A stretch of 64,000 nt of DNA from assembly GCA_021613535.1 (NCBI GenBank), contig CP075496.1:13578001-13642000 (forward strand), given 5' to 3'. Position numbers and translations under genes: made by a program. The stretch comes from Adineta vaga (Eukaryota; Rotifera). Under the pieces are notes generated by a model that saw only the letters and a list, made by a program, of their open reading frames with translations, was not told the origin of the DNA and did not search any database. Below, in pieces: positions 1 through 11,804 of this stretch (the stretch's first letter is position 1; the number at the start of each line of letters is the position of its first letter).

Positions 1-281
1 CGAAGAGTAAGTTGTTTAATCACAGAATTTAAATAATTCATTCTGATTGGTTGCTGAGCTTGTATGAGTAATGAAACCAATGGTTGAAGCTAAAAAATTG
101 AAAAATATATCGAGTTTGTTTTGAAATTATTATCAGAAGGAAAATATCCGTCATAATGTTATTTTTTTTTCTCTCTTAATCAAGTAAAACAAATTGTCAA
201 TACTCGTTGTCTTATCTTAGTTATGCATTAAGATTCTTGTTTTATTTAATCTTTAAATGATCATCATACCTCTATTTTTAG
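1..281. other. Non-coding sequence upstream of PSMD5
   Basis: I see no supported coding exon here. The last bases before the PSMD5 ATG form a pyrimidine-rich stretch ending in AG that directly abuts the start codon. This looks like a 3' splice site for a 5'UTR intron or for a spliced leader. Confidence 0.5.
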
Positions 282-2032
282 ATGCAAAATAGTAATCTTC
301 TTCGTCTTTTCGAAGATCTTTTAATAACTACAACAGATACTCAACGTATCGAATTGCTCGAACGTATTCATATTGAATTGTCAAGTATAACTTCATCGAT
401 TCAATTTGAACAAGTTTATCAACATATTCCATGGACTTTTCTATTCGATCTCTTTCGATCAAATAAAAACGATGAAGTCGAACGTCTTCTATGTTCAATA
501 AGCGAATATTTCGTAAATAATCTATCAATTGAACAAATAATGACGAATTTCTATCCATTATTAAATACTGGTTTAGACCAACAAAGCGAATTTTCTTATC
601 GTGTTAAACTTCTTTGTTTGAAAGCATTTGCAAAATTAAGTCATTGTTCAAAATCCGAATGCTTTTATGTTATACAAAATCTCTTTCAACATTCTCATAT
701 TCGTTCATTACTTCATCTGTTTCTCGATAGTGATCAACAAACTTTATGGTTAAAATCAAAAGAAATTCTTGAACAAATGATTCAAACAGTCACTCGTATT
801 GATAATATAGAAGTATTTCATAAATATTTACGGGAAGAATATTTTCATGAAGAAAATCGACAAATTTTACTTTCATCAAAACAACGAAATGAAATTGTTA
901 AACTTCGTCTATATGAATATTTAATTGATTTATGTTTGATTGATTCAAGAATTTATCAACATATAACAGAAGAACAACATTTACTTGATGAATTCTTATA
1001 TGATTGTACACATAGTGATAATGATATGTTATATTTAATGAATTGTTTAGAATTATTAACAGCATTAACACAAAAATCACATACTCTAATGTATTTACAA
1101 AATAAAACTAATGTTATTGAACATTATTTACAATTGTTATTAACATCAAATGATGAAAATAGTTTATATGAATTAGTCAAACCAGGTTTTATTAAATTTT
1201 TCGGTTGTTATTTACGTAATTATCTTGTATTGATTCAAACGAATTCATCAAATAATCAATTATTTGAACGATTCTTACCATTTCTATTAGATCTACTTAT
1301 TCAATCTGATAACAATGCTTATATTGCCATTGGTTTAGGTAAAACTAATACATTTTCTATTTCTCATCTTGTCTTTCCTCTCTCTATGTTAGATACAATT
1401 GGTTTTATTGGTAAAACACTTCATGGAAAAGAATATATGTTATCCATAGCAAAATTCGGTGATTTTATTGAAAAATTAATTCAAATAATACGTTCAGCAC
1501 AATCAGATTTTCGGTTAACTATTCATCATGAACGAATCATTCTAAAATTTGACATTTTTTCTTCTTGTATTTCAGTCTTCGTTCACTTGCTTGTCTTGCT
1601 GATCTATTCTATATATCATCAAATGATCGAACATCAACAAATATTTCAAATCTTACTGAACAAATCTATCGTTTATGTAATCGAGTATTTTCAATTTTAC
1701 CAATTTTAATTCAAATAGCGAAACAACCATTTGTCGATCTACGTTTGGCTGCTTATCGTTGTTTACTTGAATTAACACGATCATCATGGGCATTAAATGC
1801 AATGAATAATGAACCCGGTTTTATTGAATTTCTCCTCAATCGTTCGACAGAAAAGGATAAAGAAGGAAAAGAAACGAAATATGCAATAATTCATTCAATG
1901 TGTGAAAATAGTGAAGAAGCGAAACTAGCTTTCGGAAATGTTAATTTCCTTAAACTGAGACGTTATCTTAATGAAGGAGCTTTTTATGTTGAACCAGAAG
2001 CAAATGTTGCTTTCGATGGATCAAATGAATAG
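282..2032 (+). CDS. PSMD5: PSMD5, 26S proteasome assembly chaperone (S5B)
   Basis: Exons 282-1338, 1393-1513 and 1576-2032 give 544 aa, close to the roughly 500 aa of animal PSMD5. The family is an all-helical HEAT/ARM-like protein that binds the PSMC2 base ATPase and chaperones assembly of the 19S regulatory particle in the cytosol. Recognition rests on collinear similarity to animal PSMD5: a PGFIKFFG block near residue 305, DTIGFIGKTLHGK after the first intron, GFIEFLLNRSTEKDKEGKE, and the C-terminal block LKLRRYLNEGAFYVEP. No catalytic motif is expected. Intron 1 is 54 nt, a multiple of three with no stop, so its retention would leave an open frame. The ATG directly follows an AG with a pyrimidine tract. 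A poly(A)-like AATAAA lies at 2063-2068, 63 nt or less from the next gene's start. Confidence 0.9.
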
Positions 2033-2082
2033 TTTTTTTTTGTCATTAAAATACAAACGTCAAATAAAGGTTTTATGTTTTT

Positions 2083-2095
2083 ATTCTAGATTAAT
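2083..2095 (+). promoter_or_regulatory. Candidate (trans-)splice acceptor before COPS4
   Basis: A T-rich tract ends in CTAG at 2089, seven bases before the COPS4 ATG. Only 63 nt separate the PSMD5 stop from this ATG, and an AATAAA sits about 20 nt upstream. This arrangement fits an SL trans-splice acceptor in an operon. A 5'UTR intron starting inside PSMD5 is the alternative. Confidence 0.5.
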
Positions 2096-3852
2096 ATGAC
2101 TAGCATTGCCGAACAACTTCAACAAGCTGTGAACAAAGGTCTTTCACATAAAGAACTTATTGATAAGTGAGTTAAATCTTGAGACAAAAAAAAAGTCAAC
2201 ATATAATTGATTCGTTCATAATTTAGATTTAAATCAATTCTTGATGAAATTACTCAAGATTTTAAAGAACCTCAAACAATTGATCATTTAAAGAAATTTC
2301 TTGATGCTGGTTTGTTTGATTTCTTTGCTATTTATTTAATTTTCTTCATTTGTTTTTCTATTAGTCGTTGACGATAAAATCGTTCTTGTTGCATCTCGTC
2401 AGCTATTAACAGATGTATGTACATCATATTTAAATCGTTTACCATCCGAACAAGCGAAAGAAGTCGCGTTATATGCTCTCGATCGAATAGCTGCACGAGC
2501 AATATCATTTGAAGATCAAGTTGGTCATTATCGAACTTTTCTTGCTGATATTTATGAACGTGAAGAAAATTGGCGTGAAGCAGCGAAAGTTCTTTGCGGT
2601 GCACCATTAGAATCAGCTCAAAAGTAGAAAGAAGATATTCAAACGATATTTCTTAATGTTTTTTTCTTTCAGACCTTTATCATCAGATTATAAATTGAAA
2701 ACATATTTACGTATTGCACGACTTTATCTCGAAGATGATGATCCAGTTCAAGCAGAAGTTTTCATTAATCGAGCATCATTATTACAAAATGATACCAAAG
2801 ATGAAGAACTACAAATTCTCTATCGAGTATGTTCATCAAAAAGAAAAGACGAGAAAATATCAAGAAAAGTCTTTTCATTTAGGCTTGCTATGCTCGTATT
2901 CTTGATTATAAACGTAAATTTGTCGAAGCTGCACAACGTTATAATGAATTGTCTTTGAAATCAGTTATCAGTGGTGAAGAACGTATGAGAGCTTTAGATA
3001 ATGCATTAATTTGTGCGATTCTGGCACCGGCTGGTCCACATCGATCGAGAATGTTAGGAACATTATTTAAAGATGAACGATCACAACGATCACCCGCTTA
3101 TTCCATGTTAAATAAAATGTATAAAAAACGAATATTTCTTTTCCAAATCAATCTTTTAATTTGTCTCATATTTTAGGTATTTAGATCGAATTATAAGTCC
3201 ACATGATGCGAAACAATTTGAAAGTCTTCTTTCGGAACATCAAAAAGCAACAACATCAGATGGTAAAGAATAATTAATTGTGAAAAGAAGAAGGAAAATG
3301 TTTTTTTTTGTCTTCTTTAGGTTATACAATTCTTCAACGTGCTGTTATTGAACATAATCTTGTTGCTGTTAGTAAAATCTACACGAATATTACATTCGCT
3401 GAATTAGGTGGTTTATTGGGTATTCCAAGTGAAAAAGTAACGTCAATAGCAATGAAAAAGTTTTCTTTTTTTGAAAAAGAAAAAGGTTTCTTTTAGTCAG
3501 AGAAGATCGCATCACAAATGATATCGGAAGGACGTTTGAGCGGTTTTGTTGATCAAATTGAATCTGTTCTACATTTTCAAGGTAGAATCAAGATGATTTT
3601 ATATGACGATGAAAAAAACGAAAGTTTTATCTTTTAGCAAGTGAACAACTTGCTCAATGGGATCGTCGAATTGAATCTTTCTGTGTTCAAGTTAATCAAC
3701 TTCTCGATAAAATTCAAGCTGTTCATCCTGAATGGTGTCAAAAAACTATGTCCACCATAGAAGCAAAAATCAATGCAGCAACGAATGATGAACATGATGC
3801 ACAAATGACTGAAACAACAAGTACAACTGTTAAATCAATGGATATTTCTTAA
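2096..3852 (+). CDS. COPS4: COPS4, COP9 signalosome subunit 4
   Basis: Nine exons (2096-2166, 2227-2309, 2365-2623, 2673-2826, 2883-3118, 3177-3262, 3321-3436, 3497-3581, 3638-3852) encode 434 aa; human CSN4 is 406 aa. CSN4 is a PCI-domain scaffold subunit of the COP9 signalosome, which removes NEDD8 from cullins. Nearly invariant blocks are visible: [16 protein letters not shown] and INRASLLQN in the helical repeat region, [37 protein letters not shown], and the PCI winged-helix segment [14 protein letters not shown] followed by [12 protein letters not shown]. The start is the first in-frame ATG after an acceptor-like CTAG. All introns are 49-60 nt. The gene lies 63 nt downstream of PSMD5 on the same strand and may be co-transcribed with it. 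Confidence 0.95.
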
Positions 3853-4510
3853 TTCTTCGTATTCTTTTATTCATGACTGGTCCATATTTCATTTTTTGTG
3901 TTTCTTTTTCTCCTTCTTCTTTTTTCTTTTATTTTATATGAAAATCTAGAGACGATAAAAGAAGCAAGAAAAAAAATAGCAAACAAACTGATACATGCAT
4001 ATATATATATATATACAGACTCATAAGAATGAGTTATTTATGATGAATACTTTGAGTATATGTCAGAAGAATATTTCAATTGAAAAGCCATCTTGATCTA
4101 CACGAAAGTTTCGTTCCTTGTAACATTGAAAATCATTGCAAATTAATGAGTACATTCATTCATTTATCACCAAACGCCTATGAATAAGCACTAATAGTAG
4201 GACTAACAATTTCGTAAGGGCTTTTTTCCCTTCTTTTTCTCTTCTTTTTCTTCCATTCTACTTACATTTTCGTTCTGTGTGAGTCGTATTTTTTTTTTCG
4301 ACGACCACCTTCTTCATTTCTTCTTGTAGTTGGTGCGTCAGTTTAGTTTCATAATATACAGAGAAAGAGAACTATGTTTTTCTATTTGTCGTCGTTTGAA
4401 GACGAAGAACAACGGCAAGATTGAACTTTTGTCCGATTTGACTTTTTTTTTTCTATTGCTCGTTTGAATCTATGTGTATGTGAATACAATAGAACTAATC
4501 CATATAAAAC
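3853..4510. other. Intergenic, no gene seen
   Basis: AT-rich sequence with a short (AT)n run near 4000-4015. It contains the COPS4 3'UTR and the upstream region of the phosphatase gene. No coding exon is supported. Confidence 0.5.
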
Positions 4511-7500
4511 ATGGAGGAAAAAAACGGAGACAACGAAGAAAGAAGAGACAGTGAACAATTGACAATAAGGCAAAATAAAAGTTACCATCGTCGACCATTG
4601 TCAAATCGTACGAGTGACAACTATCAAGTAAATTTTTCAGTCCTTTTTTTCTTTTGATTCTTTATATTTATATTTTCGTAAACTAAGAACAATAAAAGCA
4701 ATCGACGTAGTGTAACTGTATCTGTTATTGATGATGGACCTCGTTCTCGACCTGTAAGTCGTCGTTCTGAATATATTCCATCATCAATGCGATCATCAAC
4801 ATCTACGCAATATATTTCTAATCCTTTTACAAACGAACAACAACAAAAACCAACAACTAATGATGAAGAAACATCTACATATTCTTTTCGACATGTAACT
4901 AAAAAATTGCAACATGCAAAATCACATGGTGAACTTTATCAACCTCATCTTCCATTACCACTTCCACCGATGACAAAACTTCCCAATGATGAAAATGAAA
5001 TCAAATATCGAATAAAACATTCATCGAATTCTCCTCAAACATTATCATCTACACGATCACGATCAGCAACAACAACAGCAACAATCGTACCAATTCTAAC
5101 ACGTCCAATAATAAATTCTTCGGATGAAACCTTTAGTTCTTCCTCATCCTCAACAAATAAAATTCCTCTATGGAAACGTTTTAAACAAATGATTGTTCCA
5201 ACGAAACGTCATAAAGATCAACAACAAAATCAATCAAATAAACTTTCGTCGATGCAATCGAATGAATCATCAACAAGTGAAAGAAGTAAGTTTTATGTTT
5301 AACCTTCGATCAAGGGATATACGTGTCATAGACACACCTAAACATGAAAAGATAAGAATGAATAATAAATAACATTATTTCTACTCTTTCAACGGAAAAA
5401 GAAAGAAAGATGTCATAGTAATTCGTCTATATAATAAATCATCTGTTTTTTCTAGACCGAACAGTTATCGATAGTAGTGTGACAAATAATAATCATCTTA
5501 AAAATCCAATAAAAATCAATGAATTACGATCATGGTTTATGTCAAAATCATTTCCTGAACAACGTCTTCGTGAAGAATATGAAGTAAATTTTCTTTGTAT
5601 TCTTCTTCTTCTTCTTCTAATTCTTTTCTTCTTAGAAATTACCAACCGAATCCCTTTATCCAAAAACTTTAGCATTTCGACCTGAAAATAAATCAAAGAA
5701 TCGTTTCAATGCTATTGAACCTTGTACGTATTTTCTCTCCTCATGTACTCATCAATACCTTTTTCTTTCTCTTCTCTTTCAGATGATCATTCACGAGTTA
5801 TCCTTAGACCTTTAATTAGTGATCCATCAAGTGATTATATCAATGCATCATATATCGATGGATATCGCGCAAGCAAACTATACATAGCTGCTCAAGGTTC
5901 GTTGATTTTTTTTCTTTCATATCTTTTTCTCTGTCGTCTTCAGACATCCTCGTTTGCATTCATCCAAGTACATAACATTAGATCAGAGTGTATTATCTCA
6001 CCTAGACTCTCTTGAAGGTTACTTAGATTGATTGTATCAATTCATAACATTCAAATGTCGTTGAGTATCATAGGGAAATGATTAGTATATTGAAAAACAA
6101 TTAGAATCACCTTGTATACTCTGATAGTTCTATGTTTATCATAGATATGCATGACATTCAATGAAAACCTTGACCCTTTCTGTAGATTGATGATCTTTGA
6201 GAAGAACGTTTTGAATTTAAATTTCCAATTTCTTTAGCACCAACTGAAACAACCTTACATGATTTTATTCGTATGATTTGGCAATTACGTATTCAATCAA
6301 TTATAATGGTAACACGTTTATTTGAAGATGGAAAAGTAATGTAAATAGTTGAGATCTTTATGTAAATATACATTCATATTTCTTCTTTAGCATAAATGTA
6401 TACAATACTGGCCTGATGAGGGTGAAAAACGCATCAATGATTTTCGAATTCGTCTTGATAATGAAGAAAAATATGCTGATTACACAATACGAAAATTTCT
6501 TATATTTAATCAATCTGAGGTATTTCATTTTGTCAATAGAGCTTATACTCTAAAGAATGTCTCTCTTGATCTATTTACTTTAGTCAACAGATGCATTAAT
6601 AGTTAAACAGTATCATTTCTTATCATGGCCAGGTAAAGAAGTAATTTTATTCTTTGTTTTATTGTTTTTAACAACGATTCTTTTGGAATATATTAGATCA
6701 TGGATGTTTATCATTATCGACACCTTTGTTGGATTTTCGGCAGCGTTTTCGTGCGGATTATAAATCATCAAATCCAATACTTGTTCATTGCAGGTTAGAA
6801 TTCTTGCATCTCGTTGTCTTTGTCTTAGTTTTATCTTGGGACTAGTGCGGGTGTTGGTCGATCAGGAACATTCATTGCGCTTGATGCACTATTAGAACAA
6901 GCAGAACATCAAGATACACTTGATATTTTAGAATTTACTCATCGAATGAGGTAAATATGATAATTAAAAAAACACAGGAAACGAATCTTTTTTTTTTTGT
7001 TGTAGACAAAATCGCGTGTATATGATACAAACAGTTGAACAATATGTATTTCTTTATCGAACAATTATTGAAGGAATTGTAACGATGGATACCAATGTTT
7101 CATTATCAGAATATACGATGACAAAAAAATTACGAATGGATACGAAAAATCAATATAAAGTAAAAATAGAATACATCAACAGATGTTCGAATAGATTTTT
7201 AAGTTTTGTTTTTTACTTCTAGCTTTTAGAGCAATTACAATCGAATATTGAATATTCCTATCGTGGTGCACTTGAACCTGCAAATATCAATAAAAATCGT
7301 AATGAAACAATCCTTGCTCGTGAGTAATAATACAAGATTTAGTTAGAATGATATTGAAAAATATATATTTACTTTTAGCTGATCATAATCGACCATATTT
7401 AATGACACAAGTTGATAAAACAACAGATTATATCAATGCTATCTTTGTTAATGTAAGTTTTATTTCCATTCTTTATCGAAATCATTGAACTAATTGTTCG

Positions 7501-8778
7501 GATACTTCAAACGAAAAGGAATACATTTCGATCATATTAAATTTCATCTTAGAAGGATATATTGTAAAAATAACAGACAGTGTATATCGATTACATTTAA
7601 TCTGTTACTATTTCTTCTATTTGATGAAGTTTCATGTTCATTGAATGAAATTTTCCAAGTGAATCTAGTCTGAAATGAATACATTCGTTTGTATTACAAA
7701 TAGGAATCTCAATTGCAAAAAGTTATCCTTAGAATTGATGATCACATCTGTGACAATCATTATTCTTTTATGTAAATTGTGTACTATTGCACTCTCAGAA
7801 ATCAAAGTTTCGAAAATAGAAAGATTATAAATCTTCATTCAATGAATCGATCTGATATTTTTGTATTTTAATAGTCATATCGACAAATTCCTAGTTATAT
7901 TATAACACAATTTCCACTTCCACATACATGTATCGATTTTTGGCGCTTAGTCTATGATCATAATGTATCGATTGTTATGTTATTGGAATCAATATCACGT
8001 GATTCGGTAAGGAATAGAAGCGTCGTATATTATATGGAAATAATTTTTGTTTCTACATGCTTTAGAAAACAGTTTATTATTGGCCAACAAATGTGGGACA
8101 AGCAATACTTTTTGGACCCTTTGAAATTGTTTTAACATCACAAAAAGAAGATGAACAATTGATTGAACGAGTTTTTGAACTAAAATGTGTCAATAAAAAT
8201 CTATTTGTATGTTTTGGAAGTTTATAAATTATTTCTTATTTCATCTTTCTTCTATTAGACAAATGATCGCATACGAAATATACGTCAATTTCAAGTAAAA
8301 GATCATTCCTATTTATTGATTATTGCCAAACGATTTTTAAAAGAAATGCGAACATATACTGAACAAAATGTTATTTTACAATGTTTGTAAGTTTCATCTC
8401 TTCTTTATGTTTATATGAAACAATATCTTCAATATAGAAATGGTACAACATGGTCAGGCTATTTTGCAGCTCTATGTAATTCAATTGATAAAATGCAAAC
8501 TGAACAACTTATCGATCCATTTAAAGTTGTTCGTCTTCTTCGTTCGATTCGACCACAATTTATCGATCAAGTTCGTTTTTTTTCAATAAACAAATCTCCT
8601 TATTATGATTCTTCATTTTCTTTAGGATCAATATGAAAATTTATTATTATCAATGCGTGATTATATTCAACAATATTTAGGTCCAACAACACGTACAACA
8701 GATAATAATTCCTTCTATACAAATACATCTGATCAAGATCAAACATCTATATCAAATCGAGCTATACAACGATTATAA
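4511..8778 (+). CDS. Tandem-domain protein tyrosine phosphatase, no visible TM segment
   Basis: Eighteen exons (4511-4627, 4688-5285, 5456-5583, 5636-5723, 5783-5896, 6238-6335, 6391-6519, 6584-6632, 6697-6793, 6846-6950, 7006-7159, 7223-7319, 7379-7452, 7875-8006, 8066-8206, 8259-8386, 8438-8570, 8626-8778) give 844 aa. The first ~280 residues are Ser/Thr/Asn/Gln-rich and basic. D1 then shows [30 protein letters not shown] and the P-loop [11 protein letters not shown], with Q-loop-like [10 protein letters not shown], so it should be catalytically active. D2 keeps the fold ([16 protein letters not shown]) but its loop reads QCLNGTTWSG, lacking the His and Arg, and WPD is lost, so it looks like a pseudophosphatase. 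Tandem domains are typical of receptor PTPs, yet I see neither signal peptide nor transmembrane helix. An upstream receptor exon I missed is possible. Exact subfamily is not resolved. Confidence 0.85.
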
Positions 8779-9040
8779 CATTTTCTTTTTCATTATGCGA
8801 AATACACTCGGTGATATTGTTTTGTGTTTTTTTTTTCAAATCAGAATAAAAATCTATGAAATAATAATATATCTTAGTCGATGTTGTTCATATAACAAAG
8901 AAGAAATATGTTCACAAAAACTTTAATATTGATTAATAGTTTTCATATACAAGTGAATAAGTAAAAGTTCGAATTTTCGAGCGAGAGAGAGAGAGAAAAA
9001 AAGAAAAATAGTTAATTAGAGAAACTTTTCTTTTTATTAT

Positions 9041-9577
9041 TTAAAACACACCATTACGACGATAAAATGATTCTTCAACAATTTTTCCTCGAGCATGCGT
9101 TGGTGCTTTAAATTGTTGTCCACTTTCGCCTAATTTCCATCCATATTCCATTGTATTTGATACAGGATATTGATATTTATTTTCAGGTGGAATGACTTTA
9201 CGAAGATTCAAATATTTATAACGACCTTTTTCTTCTTTAGAAAAACCATCGAATAAAACATCTTGATGATGTTTATCAGCTGGATACATTTCTTTTAATG
9301 CATTTGGATTATGTTCTAAATCGAGTTTTTTTGCTAATGCTTCTAATGTATCATCAGGATCATAACGCGGTTTAGGTCGTGGTGGAAAGACGATGGAAGG
9401 TAAAGAACGTCCAACAGGTTTTTCTGTAGCTTGTGTATAAAATCCACGTTTAAACCATTCATCATCATTTGGATTTGGTTTAAATGTTCGATGCCAAGAT
9501 ACACGTGTCATCGCTTCTTTTTCAATCAATTCTTTCCACGCATTTTGCGTGCGAGTATCAAAAGCCATACGCGTCAT
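9041..9577 (-). CDS. SPMIP1: SPMIP1 (ATP6V1FNB)-like microtubule inner protein
   Basis: A single-exon gene of 178 aa. The C-terminal third aligns with vertebrate SPMIP1: GRYKYLNLRKVIPPENKYQY, then EYGWKLG, and the ending ESFYRRNGVF (vertebrate form ESFFRKNGAF). The N-terminus (RTQNAWKELIEKEAMTRVSW) matches the family's WKE...W block. The middle is Pro/Lys-rich and less conserved. SPMIP proteins sit in the lumen of axonemal doublet microtubules; SPMIP1 is described from sperm flagella. In this organism it may act in motile cilia generally. The start at 9577 is the first in-frame ATG; a second Met three codons in (9568) is equally plausible. No introns, unlike most neighbours. It is transcribed towards the phosphatase gene. 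Confidence 0.75.
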   Translation of the reverse strand: MTRMAFDTRTQNAWKELIEKEAMTRVSWHRTFKPNPNDDEWFKRGFYTQATEKPVGRSLPSIVFPPRPKPRYDPDDTLEALAKKLDLEHNPNALKEMYPADKHHQDVLFDGFSKEEKGRYKYLNLRKVIPPENKYQYPVSNTMEYGWKLGESGQQFKAPTHARGKIVEESFYRRNGVF

Positions 9578-11029
9578 TGTGATAAGTTATTGAAAAAAGA
9601 AGATAATTTGAATCTAGAAAGAAAATCAACGACGATCTTTAACTGTTACAAAATAAAAAAGGAGAAAATGAGAAAAATGATCTGTACGTTTTCATTTCAT
9701 TTTTACTTGAAGGCGAATGAAAGAAAGTAAAGTGTGGCACAACAGAACAGTCAACCATGGTAACGAAGGATGCTGTGGCATGGTTTAATCGAAGGAAGGA
9801 CGCAACAATAGTCTGTTTAAGAAGAGAAAATGAAGGAAAAAAAAGAAAATTGCTTGATGTTGTCTACCGATGAATACCAAAAACAACATCGGCAAGAAAA
9901 TTCTTTGTAAAGAACGAAAGAATTTTCACAAAGAATAGAAAAAAAAGAAATGAACACTTTCTTTTTCTCTTTTTATTTACATTTACAGATAAAATGGAAC
10001 AAATATGATTATCAATAATAGAATTAAAGATTTGTTTTTTTTAATAATCTTTTCAATCGAAAAGAGAAAGAAAAAATACTCGTGATTGTTTTTCATCTAA
10101 CGTATATTAAATTGAGTTTGATCTTAAGATAAATCATTTGATTTTCAATATATCATTACATCATCATCATATTAGCCATATTTCAATGTGAACAAGTTAT
10201 TCACACCTACATCAAAGTTGACAACTTCATTTCGTTTTCTTTTTTTGCCTTGAATATTATTTAACATTCATCATAATTCCTTCTCTCAGCTTCATCATTC
10301 TTACGTTTATTCAACGAAAAAAGAAAAAGAAAGCTGTCGCACATACATATACATCGATGTTCAATGTTATTGTTGATAAGTTGTTATATATCGAAGACAT
10401 TATTGCAGCTGTTCGTTTGCTGATTGCATCATCATAACAACGAAATAATGTTGCTCTTTTTAATTGTTATCTTCTCACAAACATAATTACACATTCTTCT
10501 TCATATTTATTTATGGAAAAATTAAAAATTTTCCATTGTATCTATGTGATTCTTTTTCGAGGTCAAGAGTGACACATTTCAATTTGACTATATCGCTTGG
10601 GACTTCCGTTAAACTGTTCGAAACACTTGACTAACACCGGTGAAAAGACAATATTTTAAATTTATGTATGTTATAACACTCGGACACGTGGTACTTCGCA
10701 TATTATAGACATATTTCGTTTGATTGCATAATTAATTTACGGAAGAAAGAGAATAGACATGAGAAAATCAAGAGAAAGAGAGTAAGAGAGAGAAAATATT
10801 ATACAGAGAAGAGAAGAGAGAGAAGTGTCAATCTCAATTAGATAGTTGAGTCGCACATTCACTGATTCACCACACATCATCATACGCTCAATTTCATCGA
10901 CACGCCTTCTTCACCGAAAAGACATTCATAGAAGTGTAAGATAATTTTCCTCAATAACTTAATACAGTATATTTATTGGACTTATTTGAAATCAATTCGA
11001 ATTCATTTTGTATTTAGATCTTATTTCGA
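9578..11029. other. Intergenic, no gene seen
   Basis: About 1.45 kb of AT-rich DNA between divergently transcribed genes. It has a GA-rich stretch around 10740-10830 and an acceptor-like TTTAG at 11014-11018, twelve bases before the next ATG, with a matching GTAAG donor near 10936. A 5'UTR intron of the next gene is therefore likely. Nothing else is supported. Confidence 0.5.
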
Positions 11030-11377
11030 ATGGCTCAATCACAAGGTTATAAAAGATTTCGTTCATCAATCAATACTATTTATAATGGTACAAGTACACC
11101 TCAAACTCCAAATAATAAAATATTTCCTCGAGCTTCAACACCAAATCCTCATCGAAAAGATGAAATTCTAGAACAAACTATTCCAATTGTTCGTATTTCA
11201 CATTCGAAAATAACTGGTCATCAAAAAAGACATAAAAAACCACGTCAACATCGTCGTTCTCATAATCCATATCGAATTCATATTGATCATATTATTCTCA
11301 TTCAACAACAACAAAAATCTTGTTCACATTGTCATTGTAAAAAAAGCAAATCTCAACAAATCTTAGGTATTCTCTAA
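11030..11377 (+). CDS. Short basic His-rich orphan protein
   Basis: I do not recognise this protein. It is 115 aa, rich in Lys, Arg, His and Gln, with a basic patch (KRHKKPRQHRRSHNPYRIH) and a small Cys/His cluster SCSHCHCKK near the C-terminus that might bind metal. An ATG directly follows a 3' splice-site-like TTTAG at 11014-11018, and AATAAA-type signals lie at 11453-11460, so a real transcript is plausible. A weak alternative splices 11366 to 11421 and ends LEI at 11428. The codon bias resembles neighbouring exons. It could also be an exon of a larger gene. Confidence 0.45.
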   Translation: MAQSQGYKRFRSSINTIYNGTSTPQTPNNKIFPRASTPNPHRKDEILEQTIPIVRISHSKITGHQKRHKKPRQHRRSHNPYRIHIDHIILIQQQQKSCSHCHCKKSKSQQILGIL

Positions 11378-11428
11378 AAACTGATCTAGTCTTTTTTGTT
11401 TTCTTTCATAACTCATATAGAAATCTAA

Positions 11429-11804
11429 TGTTTGTTTCTGTTTTAATTTTCAATAAATAAATCTGGAAAATCACTTGTTTTCTTTTGTTTTATATATTTT
11501 TTTTTGATTGGCAATGAAAAAACAACAGTGAGTAACATAAAAAGGAATTAATAACAACCAGATAAGGCACCGGTCACATGAAGCAAGAAATCTTATCGAA
11601 ATAGAAGAAATTCTAATGTATATACGTATATATATATATATATATATCGAGATAAATGATTACAACTACGTAGAAAAGAAACAGACGAGAAGTATTATAC
11701 AAGAGGATTTCGTGAGGAATTTAAATTATCTTGAAAGAGCCAATAGAGACTAACAAGACTTTCACGTGTGAGTTCTCCTGATGTTGTTATTGATGTTAAT
11801 GGTG
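11429..11804. other. 3' intergenic region with an open alternative KCNQ frame
   Basis: The region contains an (AT)n run near 11625-11646. On the minus strand, one frame stays open from about 11990 down to a stop at 11695-11697, in a different frame from the KCNQ C-terminal exon. See findings. Confidence 0.4.
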
